64,000 nucleotides of DNA from Dipodascopsis uninucleata var. uninucleata (taxonomy: Eukaryota; Ascomycota; Lipomycetes; Lipomycetales; Lipomycetaceae). Below, one piece after another: positions 36,215 through 47,372 of the stretch (its first letter is position 1; every line of letters starts with the position of its first letter). The stretch covers positions 124,001-188,000 of the forward strand of contig JAJLTO010000006.1 in assembly GCA_030568195.1 (NCBI GenBank). The letters run 5' to 3'. Under the pieces are notes generated by a model. It did not search any database, was not told the origin of the DNA, and worked only from the letters and a program-made list of their open reading frames with translations. A program made the translations under genes and the position numbers.

Positions 36215-36685
36215 AGTTATATGTGTATAATGTACTCTAATCGCAAATAATATGTAATTTCCGCTTTTGCTTCTAGATGTTTTCGATAGATAAATCAAAG
36301 AAAATGTACTTTCAATCGTGCGTACGTCAGTGGAGAAATCAACTGAAATGCATTTGTCGAATTTCGCGCTATTCGACATGGAACGGCTCTCTGTCGCGGT
36401 GGCTGAAATTGACGCTTCAAGCCACATTTACTATTGTCCACTTTGCTCTCCATGTCGTTCACTACCGACACGAACCCTTTACAGGAAGTGGAGAGACTCT
36501 TTCTTCCAAGAAATTTTCTTTGAGAAGCTGGCTGTCGAACTCAAGGGTGTCAATTAACTAAATTGTCTTTCTTATAAGAGAATATAATATAGATGAGGAA
36601 TTTTTGGCGTATGAAAATCTAGAGTAAGACTAAGAAGAAGAAAATTGATTCACGCCATTACAAAGATCGACTACAACACGCTGAG
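36215..36685. promoter_or_regulatory. Divergent promoter HAT1/ATX2
   Basis: 471 bp between divergent starts. Two overlapping open frames at about 36277-36560 on plus are not supported by homology and share no clean splice context. Confidence 0.5.
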
Positions 36686-38020
36686 ATGTTAGCAAGCGCA
36701 ATAGGCACAAATGGGCTATTAGCTCTGATCATCCTATGCTCACTTATGGGATTAGCGTGAGTAACCGGCCAGTACTATCAATGTGTAGACCATAACGGTA
36801 TTTATGGTCGATCAGCAAGGAGAATTGTAACGGTATAGTTGAGCAATGCTAACTTTCTGTTATTTCATAATGATAGGTCATTCGGAACTGGAATGCTTCC
36901 TCTGACAGTGTCTCTGTCACAAGATCGCGTTCGTCTTGTATCCACAGTTGGAATGGGTATGCTGATGGGTACTTCCTTGATTGTAATCATCCCAGAGGGC
37001 GTACAGACAATCTATAGCACGCCTTTCAAGAGTAATACGCTACGGCCAGTGCCTGGCCTACCTCATCCAAATCCAATTACGCCTCCGACTAATAAAGATG
37101 ATACAGGTACGATTGAGAGTAGCTGGCTACTTTCCGGATTATACATACTTATATAGGTACTAATTTTCTGCCAATTAATGATGAATATAGGTCTGAAAGA
37201 ACGAATGGTAGAGAAAGCTCGACGATACGCAGAGAGGAAAGCTGAAGACATAAGCGAGGAAAGCGACTACGACATTGGATTGAAAGAAATCCCAATAAGC
37301 ACAGCGGCCAAGCCATCATTTGATCCTGATTCTCACAAATATATTGGAATTTCGCTGATATTCGGTTTCATTTTCATGTATCTGATTGACAGGATTCCGC
37401 CTCTTTTCTTTTCATCGGGCGCACACTCCCACCACAATTCGGTCGATGTTTCTGAGCTTCGCACATACTCGGTTTCTTCAAATGGAAGCCCTACAACTCG
37501 AACAGCCTCTGACAATATTTCACCTCAAAGCGCGTCATCATTAACCACAGGTATCGTGATCCATGCTATAGCCGACGGTATAGCTCTTGGTGCAAGTGTT
37601 GCATCTTCGAGCGCTACACTAGAGGTCGTTGTGTTTGTAGCCTTGATGTTGCATAAGGTGCCAGCAGCTTTTGGTATGGCAGCAGTTCTTCTTCGCACTG
37701 GAATTAGCAAAAAACAAGTAAAGCAGCATTTATTAGTATTTTCAGCCGCTGCACCAATTGGGGCACTTGTAACCTGGATAGCTATCATGATGATTGGATA
37801 CACAGATGGAGGCGTCGGATTACAGTGGTGGACAGGTGTTATCTTAGTATTTTCTGGAGGTACATTTTTATACGTTGCTATTCATGTCATGCAGGATCTA
37901 GACGAGTCAGCTAAACAAGATTCTAATGGACAAATGCACATGTCTGTAGCCGTAAGAGATATCATCGCAACAGTAATTGGAATGGCCATACCTCTTGTGA
38001 CCCTACTTGCTGATGAATAA
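36686..38020 (+). CDS. ATX2: ZIP metal transporter, ATX2/ZIP9 type
   Basis: Golgi-membrane Mn/Zn transporter; yeast Atx2 controls manganese homeostasis. Exons 36686-36756, 36877-37106, 37191-38020 give 376 residues. Introns of 120 and 84 nt carry GCTAAC and TACTAAT branch sites. The spliced N-terminal helix reads LLALIILCSLMGLASFGTGMLPL, then GMGMLMGTSLIVIIPEG with the family's conserved Glu. The middle loop is variable. The signature HAIADGIALGAS, the metal-binding helix, is followed by MLHKVPAAFGMA, the second metal-site helix. FSGGTFLYVAIHVM is the penultimate helix. Longer than S. cerevisiae Atx2 (313) because of the loop. Cation preference is inferred. Confidence 0.92.
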
Positions 38021-38332
38021 ATATTAGTAACGGACGATATGTAATGTTAAAGCGACAGAGAGTGGGCGAAAATAGTGATTTTATTGAATTTTAACTGCTG
38101 TAATTTGATAAAAGATATATGATAAAACTCAACTTCAGAATTTGTTGTTTCAAATTCTTAAACTGGATATATTCTTTAGACTAATTTTCTTCGTCCCATT
38201 TCAACCGAACAGTAACAATTACATCTTTGTACAGGTAATGAAACAATAACCAACTTAGCCTTCCGTATGATAATGGTGAGATTGATGAAATGATTACAGT
38301 GAATGATAAATATAAAATGATATATAGTGCTG
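38021..38332. other. Convergent intergenic
   Basis: 312 bp of AT-rich 3' flank between ATX2 and BUD21. No feature seen. Confidence 0.5.
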
Positions 38333-39100
38333 TTATATAGTAATCTTTGACTTTTGAATATTTCTTACAGTCTTCCTCTTGAGCCATTTATCTCTAGATT
38401 TTACAACTTTCCTTGTAGCTGGTGGTGCCATTGTCTTTATCTTCTGCGCTTTCAGCACGCGCAAAGTAACGTCGCCTTTCTTATAGTCGCGCACCTCAGG
38501 TTCATTAAAGACAATCTTCTTTGGCCTCTTTAGTGAGCTCTCGACCTTAGCATCGTCAGCTTGCTCGAGACTCTCGTCCAAGTTTGTTGTGACTTGACTC
38601 AAGATTGATGATGGAAGTAGTAGTGGCAGGTTCTGTGAGCTTGCCGAAGACTGTCCATCCTGTGTCTGCTCTTCTCCCTTTCTAGCACCCCTCTGTATTT
38701 TCTGCTTCTTGAGGAACTCATTCTGAGCTTCCCTCTTTGCCTTTACCGACTCTATCACTGCTTGGATTATCTCATTCTTCTGTGCCTCGAGAGCCTTGAC
38801 TTGTTGCTTACTTCCCTTGAATGACACATCTTCAGGAGCGTCATCGTCGTCATCTTCAGATGCAAGCGACTCTTCAGCAGTTACATAGCCCGCCATTGGA
38901 GTGTCAGGGGCAGTTCTATCGTCGAGATCGGCGCCATTAATATCGTCACTCTGATCCTCATCGAAAGTGAGGTGCTTGGATCGCTTTTCACTCGAATTCT
39001 GTGGAGTACTGAACCGTCGCTCTCCTTGCTGCAACTGCAGTACTCGCCTCGGGCGCGAGGCTTTCGCTCTACTAGGTACCGAGCTGCTAGCCATGATCAT
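38333..39100 (-). CDS. BUD21: U3 snoRNP/SSU processome protein BUD21 (UTP16)
   Basis: Nucleolar protein of the small-subunit processome, needed for 18S rRNA maturation. Single exon, 255 residues, ATG at 39100 (a second ATG two codons on). An acidic middle (SEDDDDDAPEDVSFKGSK) leads into a helix (QQVKALEAQKNEIIQAVIESVKAKR in pieces) and a basic C-terminus with KVVKSRDKWLKRKTVRN. The VSF-x-x-x-K acidic-to-basic arrangement and the C-terminal lysine-rich block are typical of Bud21/Utp16. The family is small and low in sequence identity, so the name is probable rather than certain. Confidence 0.75.
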   Translation of the reverse strand: MIMASSSVPSRAKASRPRRVLQLQQGERRFSTPQNSSEKRSKHLTFDEDQSDDINGADLDDRTAPDTPMAGYVTAEESLASEDDDDDAPEDVSFKGSKQQVKALEAQKNEIIQAVIESVKAKREAQNEFLKKQKIQRGARKGEEQTQDGQSSASSQNLPLLLPSSILSQVTTNLDESLEQADDAKVESSLKRPKKIVFNEPEVRDYKKGDVTLRVLKAQKIKTMAPPATRKVVKSRDKWLKRKTVRNIQKSKITI

Positions 39101-39269
39101 ACATGTGCTTCTGGGCTCCTGTGAAAATACTATCCTGGAACACTTTTCTACTCGTGCGTCCTGAGCTGTCGGTCGCTGGGAATTTTTTTTTTAATTCCAA
39201 TAATTTTTTCCTCACATTACCCTACTCCACATTTCATGCCTCTGACGGATTACCCTGATGAGTTATTTG

Positions 39270-39276
39270 TTACCCG
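39270..39276 (+). promoter_or_regulatory. Reb1-type motif TTACCCG
   Basis: Third copy of TTACCCGGA, 50 bp before the tRNA gene and between it and BUD21. Reb1-like factors often bind near tRNA and Pol II start sites. Confidence 0.45.
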
Positions 39277-39326
39277 GATTCTCAATGGCGGGTTAGCAAG
39301 AAACGCGTTTATGACTACACATTGCG

Positions 39327-39398
39327 TCCGAAATAGTGTAATGGCTAGCACGGTCCGCTCTCACCGGGCAAATCGGGGTTCAATTCCCCGTTTCGGAG
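39327..39398 (+). tRNA. tRNA-Glu, anticodon CTC
   Basis: 72 nt, no intron. Acceptor stem TCCGAAA pairs perfectly with TTTCGGA, discriminator G. Anticodon stem GTCCG/CGGGC with loop CTCTCAC places CTC at 39360-39362, reading GAG. T arm CGGGG/CCCCG with loop TTCAATT is perfect; the internal B box GGTTCAATTCC is at 39377-39387. The overall sequence is very close to other fungal tRNA-Glu genes. Confidence 0.97.
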
Positions 39399-39406
39399 TT
39401 TTTTTT
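39399..39406 (+). terminator. Pol III terminator, eight T
   Basis: Run of eight T immediately after the tRNA discriminator base. Confidence 0.9.
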
Positions 39407-41558
39407 AGTCATCTGCGTGTTTCTCTCTACTGTGAGAGCAGAGAATGTGGTAAAGGAGTGCGCTGAGAAGACTTGTTCTGCCGCAAATTTTTGATGTTGT
39501 TGGTTCGTGGCATCCGCGGTGTTGGTGTGTTATTTGACCGGGCAGCGCATGTGCAGGATCTGTACGCGCGACTGCTAGCGAAAAGCTGCTGGCTCCCACG
39601 CTAAAAGCAATTCTAGAAGAGACTGCTTCACAGTGATAATAGGAACGATCATATGTACACCATCATAATAGCGTGAGCCTAACAACTAAACTGCCAGACG
39701 CGCTCTGCATGCAGTAAGTACAGCAATATAGAGGCTCTGCAGCGTGCAATGCAGAACGGCAGTGCCCCTGCTGCAAGCGAGTAATAAACCCTTACTTTCT
39801 TAGCGCTCCTCTGCTTGCCCTATGTTGTCAGCTAATGCCTACAGCCACGGTCACACAGGATATGCGTCGCTCTTAACATCGTCCTGTATAGACTGCATGC
39901 GTCCAAGCTTTACATGGCTTGCACACTAACGGCAACGACGGCCGCCAGGAAGAACACCGGGTGGCATGTAGGACGGCCAGTACAAGGCAAGAAACATGGC
40001 ACCACTAAAGAAGAGCCAGGCAGAGGTAAAGGCGCTCTTCCTGATGATTCTGTGCAGCAGAAGGAGGCACTGTGGTAATGCTAGTCTAGTACTAGCACTG
40101 GAGCAAGTATCAGGTACATGTCAACGATAAAGCAACTCGTAGTGGCAGATACCCAAGAGATTGGGGCTGAAATGTGACAGACCTATCTATCGCTGTATGT
40201 AGAGTTCACACTAATGCATGTTAATGCGCGCCGCATGGACGCCGCAGCGTCATCTTCACAAAGCTAGCTCTGAACTGCCTTGCAATTAGGAGGAAAAGTC
40301 GAAATATACCTAATAAATTACACGGAGAGAAACAAAATAAATAATAAGGAACACCTTCTGGCTGCTTGCTGAATGACAGAATCCATTGCGCAAAGATCGT
40401 TCTCAATGCCACTCTCGTCCTGCGCGTACTTACTCTACAAACCAAATTCAGAAGGAGCAGCAGAAATGCATCCAGCACCGCCATCCGCGCTAGCACGCCC
40501 TCTACTGGCCTCGCGTCTGCCTCTAATCAGGACTGGTCCGTCGTCGCCCCCTGGACATGAATACTGCGCACAAAGGCGCGCCAGCGCGAGCTCGCTGTTA
40601 GTCAGCAGAGTGTCAGCCCCCAGCGGACTGACCAACATTGTGACATCATACATTTCTAATTCCAAGAGAGTTATTAGTCAGCAGCCAAGGGTCAGTCGAA
40701 ATCAATTAGTCTCGAGATAAAGTTTGCTTATAGTGATAAATGAACTTTAAATGTCCGCTAAAGACCGTAGGGCTGCAAACCTTAACGCAAGGAAAATGCG
40801 TTACACTCCCAAACTTATTTTTTGGCTGCTTCGACTAATCCGATCTTCAAGAAATTTCTCTCAAGACGCAAGAAAATTCGCTTTTTCCTCAGCTGTATTT
40901 CAATTTCTTCGGATAACGCAGCGGAGAGGAAGAATAAACCTCCCTCATCGTTCCTGGTCAGAACGCACAATTCACAAGGTGCAGCTTGCAGATTGGCAGT
41001 CGTATCTCATTTAGTCTTCTTTCGTACAGCTGCCGCTGCCAGACGTCCTCTACAGTCAGCTGATTCAACTAAAGCTAGCTGTTCTAATTAAAGATTTACC
41101 ATTTCTACTACTTTGCAATATACAGTACCGCCTACGTCTTGCTTCTCTCCTGTTGGTTTACTCTTGCTGCCGATATCTCTCGGGCCCTCAATGCACTTGT
41201 GCTACTGATCAGCTGCTTTAAGCACCGTTTACGCGCGCTGCCACCGTCCGACCTGCTGGCTGTCAGCATAGTTCTTTTACGCTCCTTCGGCGCTGTAGCC
41301 TCGCGTTACAGTATATCCAGTAGCACCTGCTGTTACTCCGATCACAAACCGCCTCTCTTGAAACCATCAGTTTGATCGCACTCGTTACAAGCTCGCGTAT
41401 CTGTCATATCTATCTCCACATACGCAATTCTCGTCACCAGCCGTCGCATCTGTGGCTGTTCTTGTCTGTCGGAACTGTCTTGGCATCTGTCGCGATCCAC
41501 AGATAATACTCTGTTTGACGGCCAAACCTGATACTTACTCATTCCAGTCTCAATCACA
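39407..41558. other. 2.1-kb intergenic, GC-richer
   Basis: From about 39400 to 41400 the sequence is less AT-rich than other spacers, like the core of the DNF3/haspin spacer. Open frames on both strands (largest 115 codons) show no family resemblance. It may hold a long 5' leader or promoter of the SGNH gene, or an unrecognised RNA. Confidence 0.45.
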
Positions 41559-43046
41559 ATGGCGCGATTCACATCGTCTTTTGGCGGCTCCAGCTCCTCT
41601 GCATCACGTACGTGGCAGCCCAATTCATCCAGAGGCTACTGGTCTTCTAGAATACGGCAAAATTCTCACAATCGCACAAACCAATTTTTGCAGCCTCCAG
41701 CTGATGCTGGTTCAGCTAGCAGCGATGACGATCGCTCAAGTGATAGTGAGAATAGATACTTGAATCTCAGCGATCATGATCTCGAAAATGCAGGAGAAAA
41801 ATCTATGGAGGGCTACAAGCGTAGGAAACGGTCTGCTCTCAATGGTGCAGATATTTTATTTGCAAGACGACCTGTCACGTCCCGTCAAAAAATTGGTGCG
41901 ATTCTCTTTGGCGTATGGCTAGTCATTATCCTGGTCATGCTCTTCGGCAGCCCGATATCAGTTGAGTTCGATCCTCTACGCAGTAGGATTCAGCGCACAA
42001 AGGCAGTCGTGGTCCCAACAAATCCGAATATTCACTATGTAGGTCGTTGGTCGCGTAACAAAGCACCAGAGTCTGTCACTGGATTGCTTGTATCCACCCC
42101 ATTCAAGGGAATGTATATGGATATCCGATTTACAGGCACTTCTCTCGCTGTTCATCTTGGTAATATCGAAGATCCAGCTACTATTTTAGTGAAGGTCGAC
42201 AATAATGATAAATTTGAACAGCTTCCTTATGGCCGTGAGACGGTCTCACTGGTAAACAATCTTCCAAATGGAGAACACACTGCACGTGTAATATTTAGTG
42301 GTGCTCATCGTATAGATATCGAAGCTATTTACATCGACAAAGAAGCCTCCCTTCTGCCATACGTGAGCAAGGAACGACCGCAGCGACCATTAATCGAAGT
42401 CTTACAGGACACTTACAACAACTCTCTACCTGAGGTTTATTCATGGTCATATCTGTTGGCAGACCGCTACAATATTGATCGCTCTTTAATATCGGAGGAG
42501 AATCTGTGTATCAGCAATTGTCCTGGTGACACTATTGGTTTGGACAAGTTTTTCTTCCTCGGTAGTTTGTCTGCGTCGCGCTCCATGGCGAAGTACTGGC
42601 ACTTTGAGGAATATCGCCCTAGCCTATTGATCATCGATGTTGGCGTGGCAACCAAACGGCTCATTGACAAGCGTTTAATGTATCGGACAATGCTGCCACA
42701 GGACGCTTCGAAAACTTATCGTGAGGCATTTGTGAATCTCATCAGACAGATACGCAAGAAGGCTTACAAACGGGTCCCAATTTTAATTTTACGTCCTTTC
42801 ACCGGCGAGCTGGAGCAAGAGAGTTTGCAAGTTGTTACTACTCTGCGTGATCAGTATGGTGACAAGAATGTCTACTGGATTGATACAACCTCCTGGACGC
42901 ATTCTGGTGACACCGAAGAAATAAAGCAGATCAAGCGTGCCGCTTATCTGTCGGAGCATGTCTGTCCGTTATTGAGAAGCTCTTTTGAGTGCCAATTTCT
43001 GGGACCTTTTGAAGGCAAAGGAGTTTCTGGCGCGGAAGATGCTTAA
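41559..43046 (+). CDS. Type II membrane protein with CE2/SGNH-like fold
   Basis: 495 residues, one exon. The first 110 residues are Ser-rich and basic (cytosolic), one membrane helix lies at about 112-133 (GAILFGVWLVIILVMLFG), and the rest is lumenal. Residues 155-270 look like the jelly-roll domain of carbohydrate esterase family 2 (HYVGRWS, MDIRFTGTSLAVHL, RIDIEAIYID). Residues 278-480 follow the SGNH layout, but the key blocks are altered: LQDT where GDS is expected, GVAT where GTND is expected, and no C-terminal D-x-x-H. I infer a secretory-pathway protein that has lost or changed the esterase chemistry. No gene name can be given. Confidence 0.75.
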   Translation: MARFTSSFGGSSSSASRTWQPNSSRGYWSSRIRQNSHNRTNQFLQPPADAGSASSDDDRSSDSENRYLNLSDHDLENAGEKSMEGYKRRKRSALNGADILFARRPVTSRQKIGAILFGVWLVIILVMLFGSPISVEFDPLRSRIQRTKAVVVPTNPNIHYVGRWSRNKAPESVTGLLVSTPFKGMYMDIRFTGTSLAVHLGNIEDPATILVKVDNNDKFEQLPYGRETVSLVNNLPNGEHTARVIFSGAHRIDIEAIYIDKEASLLPYVSKERPQRPLIEVLQDTYNNSLPEVYSWSYLLADRYNIDRSLISEENLCISNCPGDTIGLDKFFFLGSLSASRSMAKYWHFEEYRPSLLIIDVGVATKRLIDKRLMYRTMLPQDASKTYREAFVNLIRQIRKKAYKRVPILILRPFTGELEQESLQVVTTLRDQYGDKNVYWIDTTSWTHSGDTEEIKQIKRAAYLSEHVCPLLRSSFECQFLGPFEGKGVSGAEDA

Positions 43047-44830
43047 GTATATTTTTATTATTAATTTTATTTTTCTTTGGTTGCATTTCCACAACTTGGC
43101 CTACGCACTCAGAAACATCAGACCTCAGTCTAGCATCTGAGAAGCAAAAAGTTCTACATAATGTTTGATATATATGAAATATGACTCTAGTCTGTACCAT
43201 TAGCATACACACCGACATTCTCACTCATTAGTTTTCTAATTTTTCGAAGTTCATCTATTTTTGTTGTTTGGTTTCCAGCTTTCTCTTTCTTACAAATTCT
43301 ATCCTTCTAGATAGATGGACACGTACGCAGTGAGTGTTTACGATAAATGCTTTTGTATATAATTTTTATCTGCTTATCACTTAGCATCGACAGCCTTATT
43401 TTTTCTTTCATTATAACTGTTCTTTTAAGTAGCTTCATATGCTTTTTAATTAATGATTCACTACATACTTGATTGTGTTTATATAACAGTCCCATTATTT
43501 TTAATGTTCAGTTATCTCATTGACACATAAATTAGTATTTAGCACTGACAGTTGGAAGACATGATGTGGTGTTCGTACTGTACTTTCAAATCTGCAATTA
43601 TGTAGCTCGCGTGCCGTAGCTCAATGTCAGAAATCTTACTTCTTCATAGTAAGTACATATTGGGCATTTCTGACTGAATACAGTTTGAGTATATCTTGTG
43701 TCTTAGCGGTCTGCAGCTAATCTGGTATTGTCCTAGGCCCAGTCATAATCTTCATCTGCTCAAACTCAGCTTTTCCTGTCCAGCCGCGTCCTACTATTAT
43801 GCAAGTTAAGCCGCATTGGACTACGCTTTCAACCGCAATTGCTTTTGCTAATTATCGCTTGAATATTATATAAGAATCTCATGTTTATGACTAAGTATCT
43901 TTTTTTCTGACACTTCTGGTGCAGAGAGCCCCAAAACAAGGCTCAAGACGGTCAGTTATCAGTAAACTGACGTGAAAGTCAGGTGTAGCTATGTATATCC
44001 AAGCACCGACAGCGTATATATGAGAACCCTATTGGGTTCAGTTTCTAAACCTATCCTTACTGAGAGATTCCCTTTCCTTTATTCACTTCCATCTCCGAAT
44101 CCAACTTTCTTTTCTATGCAAAGAAGGATTTGCGTAATTGCCCGCAGATAGAAGAGGACGAAAAAGACAGCATCGGAAGTCCATCGAAAAAGCAAGGCAG
44201 CTGATCGATATTGCATCGTATCAAAGTAAAAGAAGTACTCAGGTACTGAAGAAAGTGGTCTACACTTCATAACTGATAAAATTGATTTGTGCCAGCAATT
44301 CACTCATTGAAAGTGAGAAGGTCATTACTTAGGCAACTTAAAAAGGCCTAAAATAATCCAACACCGAAGGCATTTAGAAAGGCGATATAGATAATAGACG
44401 GTGTGTATACGCAGAAAAGCTAGTGGCGCATAGTTTAGTGAAAAGTGTTTAGGTAGTCAACTAGCACGATTTATTCGATTGAGAGTACAAACGTGCCTGA
44501 CGGACTAGATTAGGTCAAGAGGAGGTGCGGAAAAAAATATAGGAAGGAGGGAAACTATCGTAAGCCAGCATACATATCGAGATATGTGCATGTACGCACG
44601 TATGCATATGCTAGTTTGAATGTGTATATAACGTTATAATACTGTGTACGAATTTCTACTATAAGAGAAAAAAGACAAAACTATATAGCATAATCACTTT
44701 TCGTTTCTGATTGATGTTAAGGTGGTGCCATAACATCCACCTTCCTTCGTCTAGAGCGTTTTCGCGGTTAGTCTATATCTTACCTTGGCCGCCTCTTACA
44801 GTATTATTTTTTTATTCAACAATTTCTGCA
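43047..44830. other. Intergenic with a hairpin cluster
   Basis: 1.8 kb between two plus-strand genes. A set of short perfect hairpins at 43926-44039 is listed separately. Otherwise AT-rich with no open frame of note. Confidence 0.5.
43926..44039. other. Hairpin cluster, candidate structured RNA
   Basis: Stems seen directly: GAGCC/GGCTC (43926-43944), GTCAGTT/AACTGAC (43951-43971), CTGAC/GTCAG (43967-43982) and GAACCC/GGGTTC (44024-44039). The second and third stems share the same CTGAC and so exclude each other. No known RNA family was recognised. Confidence 0.35.
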
Positions 44831-46320
44831 ATGAGCAGCTCATCTAACGAGACAATAAGCAATCCCGGAAACTCGAACGGTGATGGAGCAGATGGTGGAG
44901 TGAACGTTCCGCTACTGATAGGTTTAGTGTCGACCTTCGGATCTATAGGCGTGCTTACCTTTTTCTTTGCAATACTCTACTTTTTGTTTTATACTAGGCA
45001 AGGTAGAATTTTGCTACATCGTGGACGGCCTGGCGAGTATGATGACGAGCAAGCATTTTTGCGTGAGGAGGAGGCCGGTTTGGAGCAGATGAACGAGTTC
45101 CAGCGAACGTCATATTTTCAAGCAAGAGGTAAGGATTTAAATTCATAATACAAGCCGCCAGTTTTTTACTATTTAATAGTCTGAAATTACTGGGATGTTT
45201 ATTGATAGCTATGTAATGATTATATGATATGATTGATCTGACGTGATATTGGTTTCTAGCATATCAAGAAGCAAATCCACCTGATAGCGTTCCAACAGAC
45301 ATCAGCTTATCTCAGTTTATGACTATCCAAGAAAAAGGTGTTTCAGCATGGGAATTTGAGCCAGACTTCGAAAATGCTAATTGTTTTGTGGAAGCGCGTA
45401 CAGAAATTGCGTTTTACGATAGTGAGTGTTGCGTACAAACCAATTTACCTGTGCCGAAGCAGAATGACGTCTACTATTGGGAAGCCAAATTGTACGATAA
45501 GCCTGAACAGACTCTTGTTGCTATTGGCATGACCACCAAACCATATCCTACGTTCAGACTTCCGGGATATCACAAATTTTCTGTTGCATACAATTCTCTT
45601 GGTGAGCGCCGTAACAATATGCCTTTTACCGCTCATGAGAATTATGGACCCGTTCTGCAGCAAGGTGATGTTGTTGGCGTTGGTTTCAGACCTAGAACGG
45701 GAACTGTTTTCTTCACTAGAAACGGAAAGAAGCTGGATGACGCTGCCCATGGCATGAAGTTTAACTTGTTCCCAACCATTGGAGCTAATGGTCCTTGTAC
45801 CGTTCATGTTAATTTTGGACAAGCTGGATTCGTATTTATAGAAGCTAATGTTAAAAAATGGGGTCTTGCTCCTGTCACTGGTAGTCTTGCTCCTCCTCCT
45901 CCTTACGGTGCTGAGCAAGGATCTATTCTACTTGAAATTGGTCGAACCGGAGCTCCTTCATCGAATAATTTCGGCGGTCCTGGAAGTTATCGCAATACCA
46001 GGTCGCCGTTTCCGCCAACAGATAGCTACGATATGAATACAACCGATAGTATTAATATGGCGCATATTAGAGTTGCTGATCCATCGTCTTCTAAGTCACC
46101 GGTCGGTCGAGCCCAATACCTTCCTGCAAATCATCGATCAGTCAGTTTTCATCCTCGTGCACCACCAAACAAACCACCAAGCTACACTTCTGATAATGAA
46201 ACGTCAACCAGTGGCTCAGAGTCTGCAGCACTTTTGGGACGATCGCCGCCACCTCCATTTGAGGAAGCGCAAAGATTATTAGAAGAATCAAGCAGTTCAA
46301 GAAACGAAGAGAATGTTTAA
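44831..46320 (+). CDS. SSH4: SPRY-domain Rsp5 adaptor, SSH4/EAR1 family
   Basis: Single-pass endosomal/vacuolar protein that brings the ubiquitin ligase Rsp5 to membrane cargo for sorting into multivesicular bodies. Exons 44831-45128 and 45260-46320 (intron 131 nt, GTAAGG donor) give 452 residues. A short Ser/Asn/Gly lumenal N-terminus precedes the helix at about residues 27-54, then a basic stop-transfer and the conserved RTSYFQARAYQEANPPDS segment across the splice site. The SPRY domain spans about 150-300 (VYYWEAKLYD, VGVGFRPRTGTVFFTRNGKKL). PPxY motifs for WW domains are PPPY at about 312-315 and PPSY at about 405-408. An in-frame ATG at 44714 would add 39 residues with a hydrophobic stretch. 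SSH4 and EAR1 are paralogues in S. cerevisiae; this is the single pre-duplication type. Confidence 0.92.
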
Positions 46321-47372
46321 TGATTTTTTTTGTAGTGCCAATTTAGTCTAAATTTTCCCTCGCGTCATTGAAAGTTATCGTCTCAATTTTGAAAATATGT
46401 CGAGAGTTAGCGTTTCATATAATCAAGCTAGGGGTTGTATTGTGGAGGGCCTTATTTTGTGAAATTTTTCGATTTCCTTTTTTTTCAGCTATTCTATTTC
46501 AAATTTGGCGCTGTAGTGTTGGGTGCATATGTTTGATTGGTTACTGTTTGTTTATTCCGGCATGTGTCCATGGTTTATTATTACTCTATTATATTATTAT
46601 TATATATTACTATTTCTATTTTATTATTAGTTTAGATGGTTGTATTGGTAGAACTTATGTGTAATGAGGATGAGGAAGTAGTTAAAGGAATCGAGGTGGA
46701 GGAAAGTCTGGTAGCCAGATAACATTTTTCATTTCAAATCAGAAAGAAATGTGAAAACTTAGTATTTATCTATCCTAAGCAATAGACTGCAGAAAGATCG
46801 GGATCCGCAAACAGTATAAACCCAAGGAGAGGATATATACTGGGTTTATTTCTTAGTTATTGATCAGTTCTCTTTTTTTGTTGCAATTTCGTTTATATCT
46901 CTGGTTTCCGATAATGATTGCCTACTAGCAAGTAGCATTCGTACGTCATGTTTTTACTCACACCATTACTTTCTCCTGGCCATTTTCTTTCTTTTCTCGT
47001 TTCTTTTCTCTCTTTTTTGATCTACCTATTTAAAAGCGAAATAATACGTATCGTATTTATGAAATTTCAATGTTAAATGTATTTTTTCCTTCCGAGATAA
47101 TAGATGTTTTCATTTTTATTATGCGTTCAACATAGAAGCGTTGAATTTGTTGCAATTGCACGTGTTTCGACGCAACCAATTTTTGATAAATTTTCTTACT
47201 GTTACATGGGACTCACTTGTATCATAGTTCATGGGACTCACTTGTATCATAGTTCACGAAAGCTATACTTTCGACTAATAACTTGCTATACCGATTGTAT
47301 GACGCATTTCTGATGCACAGAACTGTATATAAGTGAATCTGAAATTATAGTTAGGAACAAGTAGTGTGTACA
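46321..47372. other. Intergenic upstream of MDE1
   Basis: T-rich DNA with a 25-bp tandem duplication at 47206-47255. No gene seen. Confidence 0.5.
47206..47255. repeat. Exact 25-bp tandem duplication
   Basis: Two identical head-to-tail copies of a 25-bp unit that begins ATGGGACTCACTTG, ending 117 bp before the MDE1 start codon. Confidence 0.95.

Noticed and set aside
36070-36230. Well-formed plus-strand frame starting MSAHTAYKGFNARK
   Set aside because: It is antisense to the first two exons and first intron of HAT1, whose protein motifs and splice sites fit fully.
36277-36561. Two overlapping plus-strand frames of 79-94 codons between HAT1 and ATX2
   Set aside because: No family resemblance, both frames open at once, and no start or splice context that favours one.
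40270-40310. GGAGGAAAAGTC as the CR-I box of RNase P RNA
   Set aside because: Isolated match; no other conserved P RNA regions found at the right distance.
44711-44830. Longer SSH4 start at 44714
   Set aside because: Not excluded, but the added 39 residues do not match the family and the ATG at 44831 gives the usual short lumenal tail.
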